A stretch of 64,000 nt of DNA from Paenibacillus pinistramenti (GTDB lineage Bacteria; Bacillota; Bacilli; Paenibacillales; Paenibacillaceae). Made by a program: the position numbers and the translations under genes. The notes beneath the pieces were generated by a model, which ran no database searches, was not told the DNA's origin, and saw only the letters and a program-made list of their open reading frames with translations. Location of the stretch: positions 124,001-188,000 of the forward strand of contig NZ_VAWG01000006.1 in the NCBI RefSeq assembly GCF_005869875.1, in the 5' to 3' direction. This document shows positions 35,354 through 44,456 of the stretch, piece by piece (position 1 is the first letter of the stretch; each line of letters opens with the position of its first letter).

Positions 35354-35420
35354 TTTAGACTACCGCTGTTGTCATTCAACTAAAGTTTTCCTTTAGCTTA
35401 GCGGCTGCAGCCAGTCTAAA
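35354..35420. other. 67-base nested inverted-repeat element
   Basis: Outer arms TTTAGACT (35354-35361) and AGTCTAAA (35413-35420) enclose an inner hairpin CTAAAG-TTTTC-CTTTAG (35380-35396). It sits between the DUF4062-like remnant and the cadA terminator. No match to a known RNA or insertion element is claimed. Confidence 0.4.
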
Positions 35421-35444
35421 GCTGATTTCAGCTGACACCCCAAA

Positions 35445-35473
35445 GAGCCTCCCCGGCGGGACCGGAGAGGCTC
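35445..35473 (-). terminator. terminator after cadA
   Basis: GAGCCTC / GAGGCTC outer stem with an inner CCGG / CCGG pairing and short loop. On the minus strand it ends in TTT, 30 bases after the cadA stop. Confidence 0.7.
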
Positions 35474-35502
35474 ATGCTTTTTCGTCCATAATTATTAACG
35501 TC

Positions 35503-37737
35503 TTACTTCTCCGCCCGGAGCACCCGCATCGCATTAAGCACGGCAATCAGCGTGACGCCGACATCGGAGAACACGGCCTCCCACATGGTTGCAATGCCGA
35601 AAGCGCCCAGCAGCAGGAACAGCATTTTGACTCCCATAGCAAAAATAATATTCTGCCATACGATCCGGCGGGTACGTCTCGCAATCCGGATGGCTGCGGC
35701 AATTTTGGACGGTTCGTCGTTCATAATGACGATGTCAGCCGCTTCGATCGCGGCGTCGGAGCCAAGACCGCCCATGGCGATGCCGACGTCCGCCCGCGCC
35801 AGAACAGGAGTATCGTTGATGCCGTCGCCGACAAAGGCGATCTTCTCCTTAGCCGTTTTCCCGGCCTCCAGCTTCTCTATTTGGGCTACTTTATCCTCCG
35901 GCAGCAGCTCGCTGTACACCTCATCCAGCTTCAGCTTCTCCGCCACGGCTTCGCCAACCGCTGTGGCGTCTCCCGTCAGCATAACCGTCTTCTTGATCCC
36001 CAGCTCCCTCAAGGACTGCACCGCTGCGGCGGCATCCTCCTTGATTACATCGGAAATGACCAGATGCCCGGCGTACTTTCCTTCAACCGCGAGATGCACG
36101 ATGGTGCCTGCCTCCTCCGGCTGAGCAAACGGAATGCCGTGTCTGTCCATAAGACGTGTGTTTCCGGCAAGGACCATTTGCCCGCTGACCGTAACCTCTA
36201 CGCCATGTCCGGATACTTCGTTATAGCCGGCAATCCGGCTCTCATCCAGCTCTCCCGGATAAGCCCTGCCCACCGATTCGGCAATCGGATGGCTGGAATG
36301 CAGCTCCGCGTAAGCCGCAGTCTGGAGCAGCTCTTCGCGGGTAAAGCCGCCGGCCGGGTAAATGCCGGTGACTTGAAAGGAGCCTTTGGTCAAGGTGCCG
36401 GTCTTGTCGAAGACGACAACTTTTACAGCGTTCAGCGCCTCCAGATAGTTGCCGCCCTTCACCAGCACCCCTGCCTTGGAAGCCGCTCCAATGCCCCCGA
36501 AGAAGCCCAGCGGAATAGAGACCACGAGCGCACAAGGACAGGAAATGACCAGGAAAATCAGCGCGCGGTAGATCCAGTCCGAGAATTCGGCTCCGCTGAC
36601 CACCAGCGGAGGGACAAGAGCCAGCAGCAGCGCTACGATGACGACAGCCGGCGTATAAATTCTGGCGAACTTCGTGATCAAATTCTCCGTCGGCGCTTTC
36701 TTGCTGCTGGCATTCTCCACCAGCTCCAGAATTTTGGCTGCCGAGGACTCGCCGAACGTCTTCTTCACTTCGACGGTGAGCATCCCGTTCTTGTTAATAA
36801 AGCCTGCCAGCACCTGGCCGCCCGCTTCCACTTCACGGGGAACCGATTCCCCTGTCAAAGCCGAGGTATCGATCATAGATTCGCCTTCAAGAACAATACC
36901 GTCCAGCGGAACCCGCTCACCCGGCTTGACAACAATATGGCTGCCGACGGCGACGTCCTCAGGCTTCACCCGCTGCACCTCGCTGCCGGTCTTCAGGTTC
37001 GCATAATCCGGGCGGATATTCATCAGCGAGGTAATGGATTTGCGGGAACGGTTAACGGCAAGCCCCTGAAACAGCTCTCCCACTTGATAGAAGAGCATAA
37101 CGGCTACTCCTTCCGGATACTGGCCGATGCCAAAGGCGCCGAGCGTTGCGATCGTCATCAGGAAATACTCATCAAATACCTGGCCTCTCCCTATATTCCG
37201 AAGCGCCTGAAGGACGATGTCGCCCCCGATAACCAGATAAGCAGCCCCAAACAGCACCAGCTCCAGCCAGCCTGGAAAATGCCCGAGCATTCCTGCAGCT
37301 GCAATTACGGCGCCTGAGATCAGGCGGATCATCATCTTCTTATCCAGGCCATGCGCATGGCTGTGGTCATGCCCGTGACTGTGATCATGACTGTGATCGT
37401 GCCCTTGACTATGATCATGGCTGTGGTCATGGCTGTGGCCGTGATCCTGGCTGTGACCCGGGAGCTGTGCATGTGCGTGGCGGGGTATATTTTTAAATTT
37501 GACTTCCATCTTAATACGGGGCTCCAGCTTCTTAACGGTTCTGGCCGTCTCTTCAACAATTCGCGCATTCTCTTCGGCCGCCGCTTCAAAAGCCAGAGTT
37601 TGGGTAACAAAGTTCACAGAGCACGCGGACACACCGGGGATGCTCCTTACTCCATTTTCCACTTTCAAAGCGCAGTTTGCACAATCCAAACCGTTCAGAA
37701 CATATTCATGCTTAACCGTTGCCTTGGCGTTTTGCAT
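35503..37737 (-). CDS. cadA: heavy-metal P1B-type ATPase (CadA/ZntA, Cd/Zn/Pb/Co export)
   Basis: A 744-aa efflux ATPase. The N-terminal metal-binding domain has GLDCANCALKVENG. It is followed by a His/Asp-rich stretch of about 45 residues (HGHSHDHSHDHSQGHDHSHD and more), a Zn/Cd-chelating loop. Membrane and catalytic parts contain SCPCALVVSIPLG (the CPC ion site of Cd/Zn exporters), DKTGTLTKG (phosphorylated Asp), SSHPIAES (the HP motif), MLTGDATAVGEAVAEKL and VGDGINDTPVLARADVGIA. The start is the ATG at 37737 with GGGG about 10 bases upstream; an upstream in-frame start at 37791 would lie on the operator. Divergent from the ArsR-type repressor, which most likely controls it. Confidence 0.95.
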   Translation of the reverse strand: MQNAKATVKHEYVLNGLDCANCALKVENGVRSIPGVSACSVNFVTQTLAFEAAAEENARIVEETARTVKKLEPRIKMEVKFKNIPRHAHAQLPGHSQDHGHSHDHSHDHSQGHDHSHDHSHGHDHSHAHGLDKKMMIRLISGAVIAAAGMLGHFPGWLELVLFGAAYLVIGGDIVLQALRNIGRGQVFDEYFLMTIATLGAFGIGQYPEGVAVMLFYQVGELFQGLAVNRSRKSITSLMNIRPDYANLKTGSEVQRVKPEDVAVGSHIVVKPGERVPLDGIVLEGESMIDTSALTGESVPREVEAGGQVLAGFINKNGMLTVEVKKTFGESSAAKILELVENASSKKAPTENLITKFARIYTPAVVIVALLLALVPPLVVSGAEFSDWIYRALIFLVISCPCALVVSIPLGFFGGIGAASKAGVLVKGGNYLEALNAVKVVVFDKTGTLTKGSFQVTGIYPAGGFTREELLQTAAYAELHSSHPIAESVGRAYPGELDESRIAGYNEVSGHGVEVTVSGQMVLAGNTRLMDRHGIPFAQPEEAGTIVHLAVEGKYAGHLVISDVIKEDAAAAVQSLRELGIKKTVMLTGDATAVGEAVAEKLKLDEVYSELLPEDKVAQIEKLEAGKTAKEKIAFVGDGINDTPVLARADVGIAMGGLGSDAAIEAADIVIMNDEPSKIAAAIRIARRTRRIVWQNIIFAMGVKMLFLLLGAFGIATMWEAVFSDVGVTLIAVLNAMRVLRAEK

Positions 37738-37773
37738 AGGAATGCTTCCCCTTTCCCCTATCCCCAAAAAAAC

Positions 37774-37793
37774 ATATGAGCAATTGTTCATGT
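37774..37793. promoter_or_regulatory. ArsR/SmtB-type operator
   Basis: Imperfect palindrome with core TGAGCAATTGTTCA, extended to ATATGAGCAATTGTTCATGT, in the divergent cadA/arsR spacer. It matches the 12-2-12 style TGAACA...TGTTCA of metal-sensing ArsR-family operators with one changed base. Confidence 0.7.
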
Positions 37794-37917
37794 ATTGCTT
37801 TCATTATATTCTTACCTTTATTTTGCGTCAACGAATCGGTATAATTTGATGGGAAATGAATCAATCACCCAAGCTCAGAAGAGCCGCAGTTCTTCATATT
37901 AGGTAGGTGCGACGACA

Positions 37918-38289
37918 ATGAAGGATATAGAATTAACCGCAGAAGAATGCGATCTTACCTGCAATGGAACCGGCGGCAGCCTGCTGGCGGTCAAATCAGC
38001 CATGCTGAGCATGGATTCCGCCGCCCAGATGGCCGACTGGTTTAAAGCGTTCAGCGATCCGACCCGGATCCGTATTGTGGATGCCCTGCGGCAGCAGGAG
38101 CTGTGCGTGCATGACCTCACGGTGCTGCTGGAGATGGGGCAGTCCGCCGTTTCCCACCAGCTGCGGTACCTGCGGAATTTGAGAATTGTGAAGCGGCGCA
38201 AATTAGGCAAAACCGTGTTCTATTCGCTCGACGATACGCATATCGAACAGATTTTTGTACAAACCCTGCAGCATATTACGCATGAGTAA
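37918..38289 (+). CDS. ArsR/SmtB family metal-sensing repressor (CzrA/CadC type)
   Basis: A 123-aa winged-helix repressor. The helix-turn-helix region is MGQSAVSHQLRYLRNLRIV. The alpha-5 zinc site is complete: D-x-H in DDTHIEQ and H-x-x-H in LQHITHE, with the same spacing as CzrA/SmtB (11 residues between the inner His residues). The alpha-3 motif is ELCVHDL, with only one Cys instead of ELCVCDL, and the N-terminus has C-x3-C-like AEECDLTC. Zinc/cobalt sensing through alpha-5 is therefore most likely. It releases the divergent cadA promoter on metal binding. Confidence 0.92.
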   Translation: MKDIELTAEECDLTCNGTGGSLLAVKSAMLSMDSAAQMADWFKAFSDPTRIRIVDALRQQELCVHDLTVLLEMGQSAVSHQLRYLRNLRIVKRRKLGKTVFYSLDDTHIEQIFVQTLQHITHE

Positions 38290-38322
38290 GCAGACTTTTG
38301 CTATTCTTCTATTTTAAGCTGC

Positions 38323-38360
38323 AAAAAAGGCGCCTATCCCCTTAGGGAAAGCGCCTTTTC
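38323..38360. terminator. bidirectional terminator arsR-type gene / bglA
   Basis: AAAAGGCGC / GCGCCTTTT outer stem and TCCC / GGGA inner stem between convergent genes, with TTTTTT following on the minus strand. Confidence 0.8.
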
Positions 38361-38407
38361 GATTTGTCCGGAAGCGAGCGTCCGGAATCAGTGCCTAAGC
38401 GGGCTTG

Positions 38408-39913
<1,506 letters not shown>

Positions 39914-39932
39914 TTATGCGCTATCCGATCCG

Positions 39933-41858
39933 TTAAACTTCAACCTTCAGCACCGGCTGTTTTGCCGCAACCGGCCCCAGCTGAAGCGGAGCAATCACGG
40001 TATAATCCGGCGTATTGGTTACAACCATTGCGGTGGTGATGTCGTACTCTCTGGCGATTTTATCCAGCTCAAAGGTGAGCAGCTTATCGCCGGCCTTCAC
40101 TTGATCGCCTGTCTGCACATGCGCCTCGAAATATTGGCCACGCAGCTTGACCGTGTTGATGCCGACATGCATCAGGAGCTCAACTCCGTCTGTGCTGCGG
40201 ATGACGATGGCGTGTTTGGTCTTGAACACGTTCATAACTGTACCCGTAACTGGAGAAACAAGCTCGCCTCTCTCCGGCACAAAAGCGATCCCTTTGCCCA
40301 TCATTTCTTCGCCAAAGGTCGGATCGTCCATTTCCGTCAGCGGAATGGCCGTGCCTGTCAGCGGGGCATACACCGTTTCATCTGTTGGTTCAACCGATCC
40401 TGCTTCCAACAGATCTGCCGGAGACAAAGCGGCATTCGAAGCCGCAGCAGCCTCGTCCTGCTCAGCCGAAACGTTGCTTTCAGAACGGGAATTGTCCTGT
40501 TCCGGCGCTTCTTCTTTGATTCCCAGCAGGATGGAGACAATCAGCGACACGACAAATGCAATAGCCAAACCGCCAATCGCATACCAGAATGTCGGCCCGA
40601 TAAAGGCAGGAATACCTGGAAGGCCGCCGTTGCCGGCAAGCACGTAAGCATTTACCCCAAACATCAGCGCGAAGCCGCCGCCTGCCGCACTGCCGATCAT
40701 ACCGGCCAGGAACGGCTTTTTGTACCGCATGTTGACGCCGTACATCGCCGGCTCCGTTACCCCCATAAGGGCAGTCAAAGCCGTGGAAAGCGCGAGGGAT
40801 TTCAGCTTCTTGTCTTTGGCGCGGAAGAATACTCCCGCTGTCGCTCCCGCCTGACCCATGTTGGAGATGTAAGTCAGCGGCAGGAACTTGTCAAAACCGG
40901 ATGTAGCCAGGTTGCTGAGAATAACCGGCACAAGAGCGTAGTGCATCCCGGTCATGACGATCAGCGCCATAGCGCCGCCCAAAATAATACCTGCAGGCAA
41001 GCCGCCCTCTACGATCAGCCAGTTAATGCCGCCGGACAAGGCGTCACCAACAAAGGTACCGAGCGGACCGATAACAATCATCGTGATTGGAACAACAATC
41101 AATAAGCTGAACAACGGGACAAACAACAGTTTGAGTGAAGACGGAATGATCTTATTGAAGCCTTTTTCCACATAAGACAGCAGCCAGACGGCCAGCAGAA
41201 TCGGAATGACCGATGAGGCATAGGTAACCGAAGTAACCGGGATGCCCAGGAAGGCAACCGGATTGCCGCTTGACAGCAGAGCCGTAATATCCGGGCTCAT
41301 CAGCGCCATACTCACCGCTACGGCGACAAAAGGATTGGAATTGAACTTGCGTGCCGCACTAAACGCAATCAGCATCGGCAGGAAGTGGAACACGCCATCC
41401 CCGATGGACGAAATAATCCGGTACGTATCCGAACCGGCCGACAGCCAGCCAAGTGAAACAAACAGCGCAATGAAGCCCTTCAGCAGACCGGCGCCCGCAA
41501 TCGCAGGCAGAATCGGCGCAAACACGCTGGCGATGAATTCAAACAGACGCGAGATGACATTCTTGTTCTTCTGCTCCCCGGCGTCCTGTTCTTTCTCCTT
41601 CTTGTCCTGAAGTTCCGGGTATTCCTTGACAATGGAATCAAATACTCTGGCTACGTCATTGCCGATAATGACCTGATACTGCTTCCCGGCAATGTTGGTT
41701 CCCATGACCTTATCCAGCTTCTCCAAAGCCGCTTTGTCGGCCTTGCTATTATCTTTAAGATCGAAACGAAGCCGAGTGACACAGTGGTATACGGAGTTGA
41801 TGTTATTTTTGCCGCCGACCCCTTCGACGATTTTGTTGGCCGTTTCCTGGTAATTCAT
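39933..41858 (-). CDS. bglP: PTS beta-glucoside transporter, EIIBCA
   Basis: A 641-aa phosphotransferase permease with domain order B-C-A. EIIB has the phospho-Cys26 in YHCVTRLRFDLKD. EIIC spans about residues 100-455 with ten or so membrane helices. A linker rich in Ser/Glu/Ala follows. The C-terminal EIIA carries the phospho-His in VELLMHVGINTVKL. It takes up aryl- or oligo-beta-glucosides as 6-phosphates for BglA. The start has a GGGGGG site 6 bases upstream. The leader carries a LicT-type antiterminator overlapping a terminator, so expression needs LicT. Confidence 0.95.
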   Translation of the reverse strand: MNYQETANKIVEGVGGKNNINSVYHCVTRLRFDLKDNSKADKAALEKLDKVMGTNIAGKQYQVIIGNDVARVFDSIVKEYPELQDKKEKEQDAGEQKNKNVISRLFEFIASVFAPILPAIAGAGLLKGFIALFVSLGWLSAGSDTYRIISSIGDGVFHFLPMLIAFSAARKFNSNPFVAVAVSMALMSPDITALLSSGNPVAFLGIPVTSVTYASSVIPILLAVWLLSYVEKGFNKIIPSSLKLLFVPLFSLLIVVPITMIVIGPLGTFVGDALSGGINWLIVEGGLPAGIILGGAMALIVMTGMHYALVPVILSNLATSGFDKFLPLTYISNMGQAGATAGVFFRAKDKKLKSLALSTALTALMGVTEPAMYGVNMRYKKPFLAGMIGSAAGGGFALMFGVNAYVLAGNGGLPGIPAFIGPTFWYAIGGLAIAFVVSLIVSILLGIKEEAPEQDNSRSESNVSAEQDEAAAASNAALSPADLLEAGSVEPTDETVYAPLTGTAIPLTEMDDPTFGEEMMGKGIAFVPERGELVSPVTGTVMNVFKTKHAIVIRSTDGVELLMHVGINTVKLRGQYFEAHVQTGDQVKAGDKLLTFELDKIAREYDITTAMVVTNTPDYTVIAPLQLGPVAAKQPVLKVEV

Positions 41859-41884
41859 CTGAATCCCCCCAAATAAATTGAACT

Positions 41885-41959
41885 AAAATAACCCGAACGA
41901 AAGCACGGGACGGGGAGCTTGAAGCTTCGCCATTTTCCGCAGCTCATCATTCGGGTTTT
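41885..41959 (-). terminator. conditional terminator in the bglP leader
   Basis: On the minus strand AAACCCGAA (about 41951-41959) pairs with TTCGGGTT (about 41889-41896), which is followed by ATTTTAGTT. The 5' arm shares bases with the 3' half of the RAT element at 41954-41982, as in bgl-type antitermination. Confidence 0.75.
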
Positions 41960-41982
41960 GCCTGATTGAACAGTTACAAGCC
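41954..41982 (-). promoter_or_regulatory. ribonucleic antiterminator (RAT), bglP leader
   Basis: 29 bases on the minus strand beginning GGCTTGTAACTG and ending CAGGCAAAACC. This matches the BglG/LicT RAT pattern (GG-TTGTTACTG ... CAGGCAAAACC). It is positioned after the licT stop and upstream of bglP. Confidence 0.9.
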
Positions 41983-41989
41983 CATAAGC

Positions 41990-42823
41990 TTATTTTCTTC
42001 TCATTAGACGCTCCAGATGCAGGGCCAGATACATCTGCTCCGAATGCGTCATGCTGTAATCGTAGTTCTTCCGGATAAAGCGTTCGATCTTGTCAATGCA
42101 GACAAACGTCTCCGGATAGTTCTTGCGGACCACCTGATACAGATACTCCTCCGTATCGTTATAGCTGGTATGCGTGATGACCCGCTGGCAGAAATACTTG
42201 AGATGCGTAATAAATCGGAAGTATTCCACACCCTCTTCATCAAACTCCACATTAAAATGATATTTGATGATATTCATGATATCCTGCAGCAGGTGCATCA
42301 TGTGCGTCACATCATTCATGGAGTCGTTAATTTCGGCGTTTACGAAGTGCAGCGCAATGTTGCAGATCTCCTCCTTCGGAAACTCGATGCCAAGCCGCTC
42401 CCGCAGCAGCGTAATGGATTCCTTGGCCACATCATATTCGGCTTTGTAGAAATGCTGAATCTCCCACGATAAAGGATTCTGGACAATCATGTTCTCCTTA
42501 ATCCGTGTCGTCGCAAAATGAATGTGGTCGGACAGCGAGATGTAGATGCCATCACTAATCTTCTTGTTCAGCTGGGTGCGGGCAAGCGTGACGATGTCAT
42601 CCGTGACCTGCAGAATCTCCATCGGCGTCTCCATCAGCGTGGCTTTAAACTTCTCGTAAATCGCCTCGTCCTTCAGATGAAAAACCTTCTCCAGCTGGCT
42701 CTCGTCAAGCTCATCGCCGGCTTTATGGTTAAACCCGATGCCTCTGCTGAGGATAAGGACCTCGCGGCCTTTCGCATCCAGGGAGCTGACAATGTTGTTG
42801 TTAAAGATTTGTTTGATAATCAT
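41990..42823 (-). CDS. licT: BglG/LicT family transcriptional antiterminator
   Basis: A 277-aa RNA-binding antiterminator. Residues 1-57 form the CAT RNA-binding domain (MIIKQIFNNNIVSSLDAKGR, then LILSRGIGF). Two PRD domains with their phosphorylatable His residues follow: LSDHIHFATTRI and FNVEF/VNAEI context in PRD1, HLKYFCQRVITH and MTHSEQMYLALHLERL in PRD2. Unphosphorylated by BglP in the presence of substrate, it binds the RAT hairpins and prevents termination. I use the ATG at 42823 (AGGTGG 5 bases upstream). A GTG at 42832 sits inside that site. Its own leader also has a RAT, so it is autoregulated. Confidence 0.95.
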   Translation of the reverse strand: MIIKQIFNNNIVSSLDAKGREVLILSRGIGFNHKAGDELDESQLEKVFHLKDEAIYEKFKATLMETPMEILQVTDDIVTLARTQLNKKISDGIYISLSDHIHFATTRIKENMIVQNPLSWEIQHFYKAEYDVAKESITLLRERLGIEFPKEEICNIALHFVNAEINDSMNDVTHMMHLLQDIMNIIKYHFNVEFDEEGVEYFRFITHLKYFCQRVITHTSYNDTEEYLYQVVRKNYPETFVCIDKIERFIRKNYDYSMTHSEQMYLALHLERLMRRK

Positions 42824-42844
42824 GATAACCACCTAATTTTGAGG

Positions 42845-42929
42845 AAAATAAAAAGCGGGCAAAACCGACAACAGAAACAGAATACTTACGAAACGTATCA
42901 AGTATTCATCCTATTGTGGTTTTGCCCGC
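42845..42929 (-). terminator. conditional terminator in the licT leader
   Basis: GCGGGCAAAACC (minus, 42918-42929) pairs perfectly over 12 bases with GGTTTTGCCCGC (42855-42866), followed by TTTTTATTTT. An inner AATACTT / AAGTATT stem lies in the loop. The 5' arm is the 3' half of the RAT. Confidence 0.92.
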
Positions 42930-42946
42930 GTTACCGGTAACAAGCC
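42918..42946 (-). promoter_or_regulatory. ribonucleic antiterminator (RAT), licT leader
   Basis: 29 bases on the minus strand from GGCTTGTTACCG to GCGGGCAAAACC, the same length and conserved ends as the bglP RAT. It begins within a few bases of the predicted transcription start. Confidence 0.92.
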
Positions 42947-42954
42947 TCGTATTT

Positions 42955-42983
42955 AAGATAGCACAGGATGAAAGCGTTGTCTA
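42955..42983 (-). promoter_or_regulatory. licT-bglP-bglA promoter with cre site
   Basis: -35 TAGACA (42978-42983), 17-base spacer, -10 TATCTT (42955-42960). TGAAAGCGTTGTCT (plus strand, 42969-42982) matches the CcpA cre consensus in all but the last base and covers the -35 and spacer, consistent with catabolite repression. Confidence 0.75.
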
Positions 42984-43045
42984 CACCTGAGCTTTAGTTT
43001 GCCCGTGCCAATTAAATCCATGCATGGACCGGAAGCAGCCGCTTC

Positions 43046-43783
43046 CTATTCCCCCAGCAGCTTCATGAAGTTGGCCGGCAGCATAAACTGCCGGTCGTTA
43101 AGGCTGATCTTCTGCAGCTCCTCGGCTTCCGCTTCGCTGTTCGCATCCTTCACTTCCTGAACCTCCCGCTGCAGCCGCTCCATCTGGTGGTCCAGCGCGT
43201 TGGCGGCTTCGGCTGCGGCCTTCAGCTCGTTCAGCAGTGCCTGCGGCACGGTCTGGCTGTATTTGTAGAAAATTTTATGCTCCAGGCTCGCCCAGAAATC
43301 CATCGCAATGGTGCGGATCTGAATCTCTACACAGACATGCTCGCAGGTGTCAGACATAAAGACCGGCACTTCCACCAGCAGATGCAGGCTGCGGTATCCG
43401 TTTGGCTTCGGATGCGCTATGTAGTCCTTAATCTCAAGCACCTTCAGGTCATCCTGCTTCTGCAGCATCTCGCTGACGGTGTAAATGTCAGAGATAAAGG
43501 AGCAGGTGATGCGCAGGCCTGCAATGTCCTTGATGGAGCCGCGGATGCCGGCCAGCGAGAACTCGCGATTTTTCCGGAGCATCTTGTTCATGATACTGTC
43601 GGGCGACTTCAATCGGGATTTGGTATGTTCAATCGGGCTGTAGTCGTGCAGCGTCTGAAATTCTTCCTTGAGAATGTCGATTTTGGTCTCAATTTCATCT
43701 AAGGCGAACTTATAAATCAGCATAAAGCGGGTAATTTCATGCCTGAATCTCTTCAATTGATCGATCTGCGATAATGAATCCAT
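43046..43783 (-). CDS. small alarmone synthetase (RelA/SpoT-domain (p)ppGpp synthetase)
   Basis: A 245-aa single-domain synthetase that transfers pyrophosphate from ATP to GDP/GTP. The RelA_SpoT domain is clear: HTKSRLKSPDSIMNKM, IKDIAGLRITCSFISDIYTV, KPNGYRSLHLLVEVPVF and CVEIQIRTIAMDFWASLEHK, which include the G-loop Tyr and the catalytic EIQIRT. No hydrolase, TGS or ACT domain is present. By style it is closer to the YwaC/RelP branch than to YjbM/RelQ. The C-terminal tail is Glu/Ala-rich and coiled-coil-like. Divergent from the GNAT gene. Confidence 0.92.
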   Translation of the reverse strand: MDSLSQIDQLKRFRHEITRFMLIYKFALDEIETKIDILKEEFQTLHDYSPIEHTKSRLKSPDSIMNKMLRKNREFSLAGIRGSIKDIAGLRITCSFISDIYTVSEMLQKQDDLKVLEIKDYIAHPKPNGYRSLHLLVEVPVFMSDTCEHVCVEIQIRTIAMDFWASLEHKIFYKYSQTVPQALLNELKAAAEAANALDHQMERLQREVQEVKDANSEAEAEELQKISLNDRQFMLPANFMKLLGE

Positions 43784-43899
43784 TACTCAAAAGTCCCTTC
43801 TGTTATGGCGTTAACCCTCTTGGAATAACTATAGCCCAAAACAGAGGGGCAGTTCAATTTTGGTGCTATAATGGATTTCACGGAAAGGAAGTGCACATC

Positions 43900-44367
43900 A
43901 TGGAATGGAAATTGAAAGCGTTTGACAAGCTGACCGGCCTGGAGGTGTACCGGATTCTGCAGAACCGGGTCAATGTATTTATGCTGGAGCAGAACTGCCT
44001 GTACCCGGAGGTCGATAACAAGGACCTGGCCAGCCATCATCTGTTTCTGGAGACGGACAACGGCGAAATCGCGGCTTACTGCCGCCTGCTGCCGCAGGGA
44101 GTGTCCTACCCTCAGGCTTCGATCGGGAGGGTGATTGTGAATCAGGCGTATAGAGGACAAGGACTGGCGAGGGACCTGATGTCAATGGCCATTTCTTATA
44201 TAACAGAGGTATGGGGAGAGCGGGAGATCAAGATTCAGGCCCAGCATTATCTGGAGCATTTCTACGGCTCCTTCGGATTTAAGGGAATCTCGGACGTTTA
44301 TCTGGAGGACGACATCCCCCATGTGGACATGCTTCTTAGGGTAGAGGAGACTGGCGCGGCAGAATAA
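43900..44367 (+). CDS. GNAT family N-acetyltransferase (ElaA-like)
   Basis: A 155-aa acetyltransferase of the ElaA branch: WKLKAFDKLTGLEVYRILQN, VFMLEQNCLYPEVDNKD, then the acetyl-CoA loop RVIVNQAYRGQGLARDLM and the C-terminal QAQHYLEHFYGSFGF. The acceptor is unknown. The start is the ATG at 43900 with AAAGGAAG 8 bases upstream. The open frame reaches back to 43774 but that part overlaps the divergent synthetase gene and lacks homology. Followed by an intrinsic terminator. Confidence 0.9.
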   Translation: MEWKLKAFDKLTGLEVYRILQNRVNVFMLEQNCLYPEVDNKDLASHHLFLETDNGEIAAYCRLLPQGVSYPQASIGRVIVNQAYRGQGLARDLMSMAISYITEVWGEREIKIQAQHYLEHFYGSFGFKGISDVYLEDDIPHVDMLLRVEETGAAE

Positions 44368-44400
44368 GCTGGGAAAATAATTGAACAGCAGGCAGACAGA

Positions 44401-44423
44401 AGGAGCCCCGGAAGGCTCCTTTT
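44401..44423. terminator. terminator after GNAT gene
   Basis: AGGAGCC / GGCTCCT, 7-bp stem, 6-base loop, TTT on the plus strand. It lies between the GNAT gene and the convergent aldo/keto reductase and may act on both. Confidence 0.75.
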
Positions 44424-44456
44424 CTGTTCGCTCTTCTGCTTTGTCCACTCTTCTGC

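Noticed and set aside
35881..37317. A 478-codon plus-strand open frame
   Set aside because: Antisense shadow of cadA, whose P-type ATPase motifs are complete.
37330..37470. Repetitive CATGACTGTGATC-like DNA as a CRISPR or minisatellite
   Set aside because: It is the coding sequence of the His/Asp-rich metal-binding loop of CadA; no spacer-repeat structure.
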